From: Roseovarius sp. | Lineage (GTDB): Bacteria; Pseudomonadota; Alphaproteobacteria; Rhodobacterales; Rhodobacteraceae | NCBI GenBank assembly: GCA_014359765.1 | Contig: JACIYT010000012.1 | Span: 16,115-80,114, forward strand | Length of the DNA stretch: 64,000 bases | Reading direction: 5' to 3' | Shown here: one piece after another, positions 55,437 through 64,000 of the stretch | Numbering within the stretch: position 1 is the stretch's first letter | Layout: every line of letters begins with the position of its first letter | The notes under the pieces: model-generated | Database searches by the model: none | What the model saw: the letters and a program-made list of their open reading frames with translations, nothing else | What the model was told of the DNA's origin: nothing | Translations under genes and position numbers: made by a program

Positions 55437-56767
55437 TCGGACTTTACCAATCCCAGCGCGCGATGCGCGCGATGCGCAAGGCGGCGATCCAGCGCGGCGT
55501 GGTGGCGGTGCTCGACCTCGGCACCTCCAAGATCTCATGCCTCGTGCTGCGCTTTGACGGCACCGGCCGCTTCGCCGAGGCCGAGGGGATCGGACGGATG
55601 GCCGGCCAGGCGGGATTTCGCGTGATCGGCGCGGCGACCACGCGCTCGCGCGGGGTGCGCTTTGGCGAGATCGAGGCCATGGCCGAGACCGAACGCGCGA
55701 TCCGCACCGCCCTCCAGGCGGCGCAGAAGATGGCGGGGATCCGCGTCGATCACGTCATCGCCTGCCTTGCCGGGGGCGGGCCGCGCAGCTACGGGCTTGC
55801 CGGCGAGGTCGAGGTGATCGACGATACCGTGACCGAGCAGGATATCAGCCGCGTGCTGAGCGCCTGCGATCTCCCCGAGATCGGCGCAGGCCGCGAGGTG
55901 CTGCACGCCCAGCCGGTGAATTTCGCGCTCGATCACCGCACGGGCCTCATCGACCCGCGCGGCCAGATCGGCCACCGGCTGAGCACCGACATGCACATGC
56001 TCACCGTCGATGCGGTGGCTCTCCAGAACCTCGCCCATTGCATCAAGCGCTGCGATCTCGAACTCGCGGGCGTGGCCTCCTCGGCCTATGTCGCGGGGCT
56101 GTCGGCGCTGGTCGAGGACGAGCAGGAACTGGGCGCGGCCTGCATCGACCTGGGCGGCGGCACGGCGGGGGTGTCGATCTTTCTGCGCAAGCACATGATC
56201 TACGCCGACAGCGTGCGCATGGGCGGCGATCATGTCACCAGCGACATTTCCATGGGCCTCCAGATCCCCCAGGGCACCGCCGAACGGATCAAGACCTTTC
56301 ACGGCGGCCTCGTCGCCACCGGCATGGACGACCGCGACATGATCGCGATCGGCGGCGATACCGGCGATTTCGAACATGATCGCCGCCGGGTGAGCCGCGC
56401 CGAACTCATCGGCATCATGCGCCCGCGCGTCGAGGAAATCCTCGAAGAGGTGCGCGCCCGGCTCGATGCGGCGGGATTCGATCACCTGCCCAGCCAGCAG
56501 ATCGTGCTCACCGGCGGCGGCAGCCAGATCCCCGGCCTCGACGGGCTGGCCAGCCGCATCCTCGGCCAGCGCGTGCGCCTCGGGCGGCCCTTGCGCGTGC
56601 ACGGCCTGCCACAGGCGGCGACGGGCCCGGCCTTTGCCAGCGCGGTCGGCATGTGCCTGTTTGCGGCCAACCCGCAGGACGAATGGTGGGATTTCGACCT
56701 TCCGCTGGATCGCTATCCGGCGCGCTCGCTGCGGCGCGCGGTCCGGTGGTTCCGGGACAACTGGTAA
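55433..56767 (+). CDS. ftsA: Cell division protein FtsA
   Basis: Actin-like protein that tethers FtsZ to the membrane. The 444-residue protein has VAVLDLGTSKISCLVLRF (phosphate 1) near 24-41, the 1C (SHS2) domain, ACIDLGGGTAGVSIF (phosphate 2), and IVLTGGGSQIPGLDGLA (adenosine site). The C-terminal tail ARSLRRAVRWFRDNW is the expected amphipathic membrane helix. Start at ATG 55433 overlaps the ftsQ stop by 4 nt. A 174-bp gap with a possible promoter separates it from ftsZ. Confidence 0.96.
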   Translation: MIGLYQSQRAMRAMRKAAIQRGVVAVLDLGTSKISCLVLRFDGTGRFAEAEGIGRMAGQAGFRVIGAATTRSRGVRFGEIEAMAETERAIRTALQAAQKMAGIRVDHVIACLAGGGPRSYGLAGEVEVIDDTVTEQDISRVLSACDLPEIGAGREVLHAQPVNFALDHRTGLIDPRGQIGHRLSTDMHMLTVDAVALQNLAHCIKRCDLELAGVASSAYVAGLSALVEDEQELGAACIDLGGGTAGVSIFLRKHMIYADSVRMGGDHVTSDISMGLQIPQGTAERIKTFHGGLVATGMDDRDMIAIGGDTGDFEHDRRRVSRAELIGIMRPRVEEILEEVRARLDAAGFDHLPSQQIVLTGGGSQIPGLDGLASRILGQRVRLGRPLRVHGLPQAATGPAFASAVGMCLFAANPQDEWWDFDLPLDRYPARSLRRAVRWFRDNW

Positions 56768-56941
56768 CCGCAAGATGTGGCGCTCTCGGCGAAATCACGC
56801 GGAAATCGGCCATAATACGGCCAGATATGGGGGTTTGATCGTGTTTTTTTGGTGACGATGGGCACAACCATCGGTAAGATCAACCCAGATGAGGCGGAAC
56901 GCGGCCCGCAAGACGCGGCCCCAGAAGAGGCAGACAGAGCT
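56768..56941 (+). promoter_or_regulatory. ftsA-ftsZ intergenic region, likely ftsZ promoter
   Basis: A 174-bp gap in an otherwise gapless operon. CATAAT (56811-56816) is a fair -10 box, but no convincing -35 is seen at 16-18 nt. A run of eight T follows near 56843. Separate ftsZ transcription is common in alphaproteobacteria. Confidence 0.4.
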
Positions 56942-58516
<1,575 letters not shown>

Positions 58517-58537
58517 CCAGGACCGCATCCGGCAAAG

Positions 58538-58558
58538 AGGGCCGCGCCGCGCGGCCCT
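58538..58558 (+). terminator. Hairpin after ftsZ
   Basis: AGGGCCGCG (58538-58546), loop CCG, CGCGGCCCT (58550-58558); a perfect 9-bp GC-rich stem 21 nt after the ftsZ stop. Confidence 0.65.
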
Positions 58559-58592
58559 CCCGGGCATCCCGCGCGTGCGCTTGCCAAAGGCG

Positions 58593-58621
58593 TTTTGCAC
58601 GGCAAACATATGTGCTAGAGC
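58593..58621 (+). promoter_or_regulatory. bamD promoter
   Basis: TTTTGC or TTGCAC (58593-58600), 15-16 nt, CTAGAGC (58615-58621), about 70 nt before bamD. Together with the ftsZ terminator it makes bamD an independent unit. Confidence 0.45.
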
Positions 58622-58688
58622 GTGGCATCGGCGGATCCGCCCGCAACGGGTGAATCGCCACACCACGATCACGACGGGAAGAATGCGC

Positions 58689-59537
58689 ATGACAATCGGC
58701 AAGGGTCCGGGGCGAATCGCGGCGGCGGCCTTTCTCGTGCTGGCGCTGGCAGGCTGTGACGGCGGCGAGAGCGTCGAGCGCGGCAATATCGATTACGAAC
58801 AGTTCACTGCCCAGCAGATCTTCGAGCGGGGCGAATACGATCTCGCGCGGCGCAAGCCCAAGCTCGCCGCCCAGAGCTTTGCCGAGGTCGAGCGGCTCTA
58901 TCCCTATTCCGCCTTCGCCAAGCGCGCCATCATCATGCAGGCCTTTGCCCACCATCAGGACCGCGATTACGAACAAAGCCGCGCCGCCGCGCAACGCTAT
59001 ATCGATTTCTTCCCCGCCGACGAGGATGCGGCCTATGCGCAATATCTCCTCGCGCTCAGCTATTACGACCAGATCGACGAGGTCGGGCGCGACCAGGGAC
59101 TGACCTTTCAGGCGCTCCAGGCGCTGCGCGAGGTGATCGAGCGTTATCCCGACAGCGAATATGCCAACCCGGCGATGCTCAAGTTCGATCTCGCCTTCGA
59201 TCACCTTGCCTCGAAGGAAATGGAAGTCGGCCGCTACTATCTCAAGCGCGACCATTTCGGCGCCGCCATCAACCGTTTTCGCGTGGTGGTGGAGGATTTC
59301 CAGACCACGACCCAGACGCCCGAGGCGCTGCACCGGCTGGTCGAGGCCTATCTCGCGCTCGGGCTGGTCGATGAGGCGCGCACCGCAGGCGCGATCCTCG
59401 GCCACAATTTCCGCGGGACCGACTGGTATGAGGACAGCTACAAGCTGCTGACCGGACAGGGCCACACGCTGGAGGCGGCGGGCGACAACTGGCTGCGCGC
59501 GATCTACCGCCAGACCGTTCAGGGCCAGTGGCTCTGA
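58689..59537 (+). CDS. bamD: Outer membrane assembly lipoprotein BamD (ComL/YfiO)
   Basis: Essential TPR lipoprotein of the BAM complex. The 282-residue protein has a lipoprotein signal with lipobox LAGC and acylated Cys23. TPR-like pairs follow: FERGEYDLARRKPKLAAQSF, YSAFAKRAIIMQAFAHHQDRDYEQSR, YAQYLLALSYYDQI, and KEMEVGRYYLKRDHFGAAINRF, typical of BamD. ATG 58689 has GGGAAG at good distance; ATG 58683 is too close to it. recN follows 39 nt later. BamA is encoded separately at 32008. Confidence 0.95.
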   Translation: MTIGKGPGRIAAAAFLVLALAGCDGGESVERGNIDYEQFTAQQIFERGEYDLARRKPKLAAQSFAEVERLYPYSAFAKRAIIMQAFAHHQDRDYEQSRAAAQRYIDFFPADEDAAYAQYLLALSYYDQIDEVGRDQGLTFQALQALREVIERYPDSEYANPAMLKFDLAFDHLASKEMEVGRYYLKRDHFGAAINRFRVVVEDFQTTTQTPEALHRLVEAYLALGLVDEARTAGAILGHNFRGTDWYEDSYKLLTGQGHTLEAAGDNWLRAIYRQTVQGQWL

Positions 59538-59576
59538 GGGCGGGCGGGCCGGCCCCCTGCCCCACGGGTTGATCCG

Positions 59577-61226
59577 ATGCTGCGCGTGCTCGATATCCGC
59601 GACATGCTCCTGATCGAGCGGCTGGAGCTCGGTTTTCGGCCGGGGCTCAACGTGCTCACGGGAGAGACCGGGGCGGGCAAGTCGATCCTGCTCGATTGCC
59701 TGGGTTTCGTTCTGGGCTGGCGCGGGCGGGCCGATCTGGTGCGCGCGGGTGCCGAGCGCGGCGAGGTGCTGGCCGAATTCGCCCTCGGCCCCGATCACCC
59801 GGCCCGCGCGGTGCTCGGCGAGGCGGGGCTGCCGGTGGAGGAGGCGCTGATCCTGCGCCGGGTGAATGCGCGCGACGGCCGCAAGACCGCCTGGGTCAAC
59901 GATCGCCGCGTCTCGGGCGAGGTGCTGCGGCAGATTTCGGCGACGCTGGTGGAACTGCACGGCCAGCATGACGATCGCGGCTTGCTCGACGCGCGCGGCC
60001 ACCGTGACCTGCTCGACGCTTTCGGCGGGCTGGGGGCGGCCCGCGACGAGACCCGCGCGGCCTGGCGCACGCGGGCCGAGGCGCAGAAGGCGCTCGACGC
60101 CGCCGAGGCGGCGCTGGCGGGGATCCGCGCCGAGGAGGACTTCCTGCGCTACGCCGCGGCCGAGCTCGACGCGCTCGACCCGCAGCCGGGCGAGGAGGCC
60201 GCGCTCGACACGCGCCGCCGCCTGATGCAGGGGGCCGAGCGGCTGCGCGAGGAGATCGCGCACGCCGCCCGGGCGATCGGACCGGAGGGGGCCGAGGGGG
60301 CTGCGGGCGATGCGCTGCGCTGGCTCGAGGGCGCCGCCGACAAGGCCGAAGGACGGCTCGACGCGGCCCTCGCCGCGCTCGGGCGTGCGCTGGTCGAGCT
60401 TGACGAGGCGGGGCGCGAGACCGCGCGCGCGCTCGAGGCGCTCGAATTCGACCCGCTCGATCTGGAAAGCTGCGAGGAGCGGCTGTTTGCCATTCGCGGG
60501 CTGGCGCGCAAGCATGGTGTGCGGCCCGACGAGCTGGCCGGCTTCGCCGGGGAACTGCGCGCGCGTCTCGCCGCGCTCGACGCGGGCGCGGACGACCTGA
60601 TCGCACGGCGCGCGGCGCGCGACGCGGCAGCGCGCCGCTACGACGCGGCGGCCAGCGCCCTCAGCGCCGCCCGGCGGGAGGCTGCCGCGCGGCTCGATGC
60701 GGCGGTGATGGCCGAGCTTGCGCCGCTGCGCATGGAGCGCGCGGTCTTCACCACCGAAATCACCCCCGCCGAGCCTGGCCCCTCGGGCCGCGACACCGTG
60801 AGCTTTACCGTCGCCACCAATCCCGGCGCGCCCGCCGGCCCGCTTGCGCGCATCGCCTCGGGGGGCGAGCTCAGCCGCTTTCTGCTGGCGCTCAAGCTCT
60901 GCCTCGCGGGTCCCGACACCGGCCTCACGCTGATCTTCGACGAGATCGACCGCGGCGTGGGCGGGGCCACGGCGGATGCCGTGGGCCGCCGTCTGGCGCG
61001 GCTGGCCGCGAGCGGGCAGGTTCTCGTCGTGACCCATGCGCCGCAGGTCGCGGCGCGCGGGGCGCATCACTGGCGGGTGGAAAAGCGGGTGGAGGGTGCC
61101 GTCACGACCTCGACAGTGCGCGCCCTTGCCGGGGCCGACCGCGTGGACGAGATCGCCCGAATGCTCTCGGGCGAGCGGGTCACGCCCGAGGCGCGCGCCG
61201 CCGCCGAGGCCCTGCTGGCGGGCTGA
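59577..61226 (+). CDS. recN: DNA repair protein RecN
   Basis: SMC-like ATPase in double-strand-break repair. The 549-residue protein has Walker A GETGAGKS near residue 31 and a hinge/coiled-coil middle (about 150-370). A C-terminal signature ASGGELSRFLLALKL, Walker B LIFDEIDRGVGG, and VVTHAPQVAARG complete the ATPase. Full length for the family. The bamD-recN order is as in relatives, but ligA, often next, is replaced by a junction to convergent purS. Confidence 0.95.
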   Translation: MLRVLDIRDMLLIERLELGFRPGLNVLTGETGAGKSILLDCLGFVLGWRGRADLVRAGAERGEVLAEFALGPDHPARAVLGEAGLPVEEALILRRVNARDGRKTAWVNDRRVSGEVLRQISATLVELHGQHDDRGLLDARGHRDLLDAFGGLGAARDETRAAWRTRAEAQKALDAAEAALAGIRAEEDFLRYAAAELDALDPQPGEEAALDTRRRLMQGAERLREEIAHAARAIGPEGAEGAAGDALRWLEGAADKAEGRLDAALAALGRALVELDEAGRETARALEALEFDPLDLESCEERLFAIRGLARKHGVRPDELAGFAGELRARLAALDAGADDLIARRAARDAAARRYDAAASALSAARREAAARLDAAVMAELAPLRMERAVFTTEITPAEPGPSGRDTVSFTVATNPGAPAGPLARIASGGELSRFLLALKLCLAGPDTGLTLIFDEIDRGVGGATADAVGRRLARLAASGQVLVVTHAPQVAARGAHHWRVEKRVEGAVTTSTVRALAGADRVDEIARMLSGERVTPEARAAAEALLAG

Positions 61227-61245
61227 GCCGCCAGCACCTCGGTTC

Positions 61246-61275
61246 AGGTCAGTTCAGTTCAGTTCAGTTCAGCTC
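61246..61275. repeat. Pentanucleotide repeat at the purS stop codon
   Basis: AGGTC, four AGTTC units (61251-61270), AGCTC. The minus-strand purS stop codon TGA lies inside it. Confidence 0.9.
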
Positions 61276-61503
61276 GACCGAATAGCTTTCGATCACGGTA
61301 TTGGCGAGGAGCTTCTCGCACATCTGCGTCACCGCCTCGCGCGCCTTCGCGGCATCGGTCTCGGCGAGGTCGAGCTCGATCACCTTGCCCTGGCGCACCT
61401 GCTCGACCCCCTCGAAGCCGAGCTGGCCAAGCGCATGGCGCACCGCTTCGCCCTGCGGGTCGAGCACGCCCTCCTTCAACATCACATGCACGCGGGCCTT
61501 CAT
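61264..61503 (-). CDS. purS: Phosphoribosylformylglycinamidine synthase subunit PurS
   Basis: Small structural subunit of FGAM synthase, bridging PurL and PurQ. The 79-residue protein has KARVHVMLKEGVLDPQGEAV at the start, RQGKVIELDL in the middle and ANTVIESYSVEL at the end, complete. It follows purC with a 12-nt gap on the same strand. PurQ normally comes next but is absent; convergent recN ends 37 nt away, with a pentanucleotide repeat between them. Confidence 0.95.
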   Translation of the reverse strand: MKARVHVMLKEGVLDPQGEAVRHALGQLGFEGVEQVRQGKVIELDLAETDAAKAREAVTQMCEKLLANTVIESYSVELN

Positions 61504-61515
61504 CGGCGGGCTCCT

Positions 61516-62277
61516 TCAGTTGATCAGCGTCGGGCGCGCCATCGGGGTCGCGCCGCGGGGCATGACGCCGAGCCGCGTCGCCACCTCGGTATAGGCATCG
61601 GTGAGCGAGCCCAGATCGCGGCGGAACACGTCCTTGTCGAGCTTGCGCCCGGTCTGGATGTCCCACAGCCGGCAGCTGTCGGGGCTGATCTCGTCGGCCA
61701 CGACGAGGCGCTGGAAATCACCCTCATAGACGCGCCCCACCTCGATCTTGAAATCGATGAGCTTGATTCCCACGCCATACATCACGCCCGCGAGGAAATC
61801 GTTCACGCGCAGCGCGAGGCTGAGGATGTCATCCATGTCCTGCTGGCTGGCCCAGCCGAAGGCGGCGATATGTTCCTCGGTCACCAGCGGATCGCCGAGC
61901 TTGTCATCCTTGAGGCAGTATTCCACGATCGGGCGCGGCAATTGCGTGCCCTCGTCCATGCCGAGCCGCTTGGCCATGGTCCCGGCGGCGAAATTGCGCA
62001 CGATCACCTCGAGCGGGATGATCTCGCAGGCGCGCACGAGCTGTTCGCGCATGTTCACCCGGCGGATGAAATGCGTGGGCACGCCGATATTGTTGAGCCC
62101 GGTCATGAAATATTCCGAGAGCATGTTGTTGAGCACGCCCTTGCCCTCGATCACGGCCTTCTTCTCGGCGTTGAAGGCGGTGGCGTCGTCCTTGAAATAC
62201 TGGATGATCGTGCCCGGCTCGGGGCCTTCATAGAGGACCTTGGCCTTGCCTTCGTAGATTTTCTTGCGCCGTGCCAT
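61516..62277 (-). CDS. purC: SAICAR synthetase
   Basis: Phosphoribosylaminoimidazole-succinocarboxamide synthase. The 253-residue protein has [52 protein letters not shown], and [15 protein letters not shown], all family hallmarks including the C-terminal alphaproteobacterial extension. Its promoter is at 62328-62356. It heads the purC-purS unit. Confidence 0.97.
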   Translation of the reverse strand: MARRKKIYEGKAKVLYEGPEPGTIIQYFKDDATAFNAEKKAVIEGKGVLNNMLSEYFMTGLNNIGVPTHFIRRVNMREQLVRACEIIPLEVIVRNFAAGTMAKRLGMDEGTQLPRPIVEYCLKDDKLGDPLVTEEHIAAFGWASQQDMDDILSLALRVNDFLAGVMYGVGIKLIDFKIEVGRVYEGDFQRLVVADEISPDSCRLWDIQTGRKLDKDVFRRDLGSLTDAYTEVATRLGVMPRGATPMARPTLIN

Positions 62278-62327
62278 GGAAACTCCGTCGCCTGGGTTGG
62301 AATGTGGACGCGCCGCGCCGCTGCGCT

Positions 62328-62356
62328 CTCTTAGTCGATGCCCGGCGCTGTCGCAA
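62328..62356 (-). promoter_or_regulatory. purC promoter
   Basis: On minus: TTGCGA (62351-62356), 17 nt, TAAGAG (62328-62333), about 50 nt before ATG 62277. Confidence 0.5.
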
Positions 62357-62444
62357 GTGTCGCAAACGCGCCGCGCCCCTTGCCCTCGGGGCGCGCAGAC
62401 GGCATATCGGGAGCGACGCCAACCAGTGCAAGGGGACCGGCCCG

Positions 62445-62759
62445 ATGACCACCTTCGACGACCGCGAGAGCGCCTTCGAGAACAAGTTCGCCCATGACGA
62501 GGAAATGAAGTTCCGCGCCGTGGCGCGGCGCAACAAGCTGCTGGGGCTCTGGGCCGCCGAATTGCTGGGCAAGACCGGCGAGGCGGCGAATGCCTATGCG
62601 CTCGAGGTGGTGAAGGCCGATTTCGAGGAGGCCGGCCACGAGGACGTGGTGCGCAAGGTGGCTGCCGATCTGGGCGACATCGCCGATGCCGACACGATCC
62701 GCGCCAAGATGGAGGAATTGCTGCGCGTCGCCAAGGAACAGCTGGTCAGGGAAGCCTGA
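62445..62759 (+). CDS. DUF1476 protein, F1-ATPase inhibitor zeta-subunit type
   Basis: A 104-residue helical protein. The N-terminus [22 protein letters not shown] matches the DUF1476 family, which includes the zeta subunit that inhibits F1FO-ATPase in Paracoccus. The N-terminal segment would be the inhibitory part and the C-terminal helices (about 30-104) the folded core. AAGGGG lies 10 nt before ATG. It is divergent from purC and not near ATP synthase genes. Family assignment is sure; inhibitory action is inferred from relatives. Confidence 0.9.
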   Translation: MTTFDDRESAFENKFAHDEEMKFRAVARRNKLLGLWAAELLGKTGEAANAYALEVVKADFEEAGHEDVVRKVAADLGDIADADTIRAKMEELLRVAKEQLVREA

Positions 62760-62819
62760 GGGCGCGGCCCCTCCTCCCCCCTCCGGCAAGAACACAACCC
62801 AAGGCACAGGACCCCCGGC

Positions 62820-63830
62820 ATGACCAATGCGCTCACCAGGATGCTCGCCACCCGCGACTGGATTCTCGCCGATGGGGCGACCGGCACCAATCTCTTCAAC
62901 ATGGGGCTGCAATCGGGCGATGCGCCCGAGTTGTGGAATGACGAGCACCCCGACCGTATCCGCACCCTCTACAAGGGTGCGGTGGACGCGGGAAGCGATC
63001 TCTTTCTCACCAATTCCTTCGGCGGCAATGCCGCGCGGCTGAAGCTGCACGGCGCGCAGCGGCGCGCGCGCGAATTGTCGCGCATCGCCGCCGAGATCGG
63101 GCGCGAGGTGGCCGATCGCGCGGGCCGTCCGGTGGTGGTGGCGGGATCGGTCGGGCCGACGGGCGAGATCATGGCGCCGATGGGCACGCTCACACATGAG
63201 CTGGCGGTGGAGATCTTTCACGAACAGGCCGAGGGGCTCAAGGAAGGCGGCGCCGATGTGCTCTGGCTCGAAACGATCTCGGCCCCCGAGGAATACCGCG
63301 CCGCCGCCGAGGCGTTTCGCCTCGCCGACATGCCCTGGTGCGGCACGATGAGCTTTGACACCGCCGGGCGCACGATGATGGGCGTGACCGCCGGGGATCT
63401 GGCGAAACTGGTGGAAAAGCTGCCCAACCCGCCGCTCGCCTTTGGCGCCAATTGCGGCGTGGGGGCCTCGGACCTCTTGCGCACGGTGCTGGGTTTTGCC
63501 GCGCAGGGGCCGGAGCGGCCGCTGATCGCCAAGGGCAATGCCGGCATCCCGAAATACCACGACGGCCACATCCATTACGACGGCACGCCGGAGCTGATGG
63601 CCGAATATGCGGTGCTCGCGCGCGATGCGGGGGCGACGATCATCGGCGGCTGCTGCGGCACCCAGCCCGCGCATCTGGCACAGATGCGCGCCGCGCTCGA
63701 GGAAAGACCCCGCGGCCCGCGCCCGACGCTCGAACAGATCGCCGCAGCACTCGGGGGGTTCTCTTCGGCCTCCGATGGCACCGGCGACGCCAGCGCGCCA
63801 ACGCGGCGCAGCCGACGGCGGCGCGCCTGA
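62820..63830 (+). CDS. bmt: Homocysteine S-methyltransferase-domain protein (betaine-homocysteine methyltransferase type)
   Basis: Transfers a methyl group to homocysteine. A 336-residue TIM-barrel with zinc cysteines in GANCGVG and GGCCGTQPAHL, and the substrate segment DGATGTNLFNMGL. It equals only the homocysteine module of MetH; a B12 or betaine partner would be separate. The C-terminal tail is basic and low in complexity (TRRSRRRRA). It stands alone; a transposase begins about 90 nt downstream. The methyl donor is not certain. Confidence 0.88.
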   Translation: MTNALTRMLATRDWILADGATGTNLFNMGLQSGDAPELWNDEHPDRIRTLYKGAVDAGSDLFLTNSFGGNAARLKLHGAQRRARELSRIAAEIGREVADRAGRPVVVAGSVGPTGEIMAPMGTLTHELAVEIFHEQAEGLKEGGADVLWLETISAPEEYRAAAEAFRLADMPWCGTMSFDTAGRTMMGVTAGDLAKLVEKLPNPPLAFGANCGVGASDLLRTVLGFAAQGPERPLIAKGNAGIPKYHDGHIHYDGTPELMAEYAVLARDAGATIIGGCCGTQPAHLAQMRAALEERPRGPRPTLEQIAAALGGFSSASDGTGDASAPTRRSRRRRA

Positions 63831-63839
63831 GACGCGGCA

Positions 63840-64000
63840 AGCAGGGGAATCGCATTTGAGAAATAGCGCTGGCGCGGCGGGGTGATGTGGATTCTTCTGG
63901 GGTTGCCAGAATGGAGGAATCCGATGCCGTCGCTGATCACGATCTTTCGCGAGATACCCGACCCGCGCTGCGGGAATGCGCAGCGCCATGACCTTCTCGA
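63840..64000 (+). mobile_element. Left part of a probable ISAs1-like insertion sequence
   Basis: Covers the leader and start of the transposase. The exact left end is not visible without the matching right inverted repeat; 63840 is an approximate limit set by the end of the methyltransferase gene. Confidence 0.5.
63924..64000 (+). CDS. ISAs1-family transposase, 5' end only
   Basis: The first 25 codons of a transposase, cut by the window edge. The start MPSLITIFREIPDPRCGNA followed by QRHDLLE matches the N-terminus of ISAs1-type DDE transposases, in which a short PDPR-x-x-x-x-x-RH segment precedes the catalytic domain. A strong GGAGGAAT ribosome site lies just before ATG 63924. The inserted element probably starts between 63831 and 63900. 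The inverted repeat cannot be defined from one end. Confidence 0.75.
   Translation, partial: MPSLITIFREIPDPRCGNAQRHDLL

Overview
The window is GC-rich chromosomal DNA of an alphaproteobacterium, almost certainly a member of the Rhodobacteraceae (Roseobacter/Rhodobacter group). The main pointers are the BolA / small membrane protein / Grx4 operon, an F1-ATPase zeta-type (DUF1476) protein, RutR-type control of reductive pyrimidine breakdown, thymidylate synthase ThyX, and typical alphaproteobacterial versions of FtsZ, BamD and RecN. Gene density is very high. No gene-free stretch exceeds about 300 nt; the longest are 4965-5191, 5804-6010, 40812-41015, 56768-56941 and 58517-58688, and each is described under features or findings. 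There is one tRNA gene (Val, UAC). I saw no CRISPR array, prophage or rRNA. The only mobile DNA is the start of an ISAs1-type transposase cut by the right edge.

Layout. 1-5048: reductive pyrimidine catabolism (ureidopropionase-type amidase, RutR-like repressor, PreA and PreT) with two matching palindromic operators. 5192-8665: a two-component system made of a LuxR-type response regulator, a secreted molybdopterin-fold protein without a mature cysteine, and a hybrid histidine kinase. 8753-12981: RND efflux adaptor and pump. 13065-19122: TamA/TamB. 19116-22702: PLP transsulfuration enzyme, AnmK, TyrS. 22770-27166: AroB/AroK, two uncharacterised genes, XerD. 27221-31879: CorC-like protein, DsbA-like oxidoreductase, M48-TPR protease, aminotransferase. 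32008-35475: BamA, Skp/OmpH, FabZ. 35558-40360: orphan ABC ATPase with a thioredoxin-fold partner, PurL, and the BolA-Grx4 operon. 40383-45404: glyoxalase, ThyX, NAD(P)HX repair enzyme, GlnB-GlnA. 45567-52583: lytic transglycosylase, TrmO, Xaa-Pro aminopeptidase, DUF427, tRNA-Val, ClC channel, D-lactate dehydrogenase. 52626-61226: MurB-Ddl-FtsQ-FtsA-FtsZ, then BamD and RecN. 61264-64000: PurS/PurC, F1-ATPase inhibitor-like protein, homocysteine methyltransferase, transposase start.

Cell-envelope assembly is the strongest theme (BamA, BamD, Skp, TamA, TamB, MurB, Ddl, AnmK, FtsQAZ). Against that background, the lipid A genes usual for relatives are missing at both places where I would expect them: lpxC is absent between ftsZ and bamD, and lpxD/lpxA/lpxI/lpxB are absent around skp-fabZ. 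Either lipid A synthesis has been relocated or the lineage has lost it. This, together with the cysteine-less molybdopterin-fold sensory system and the paired RutR-like operators, is what I would follow up first. Many genes are preceded by a recognisable promoter pattern (TTGCC-like box, 16-17 nt, TAG-containing box), which helped choose start sites.
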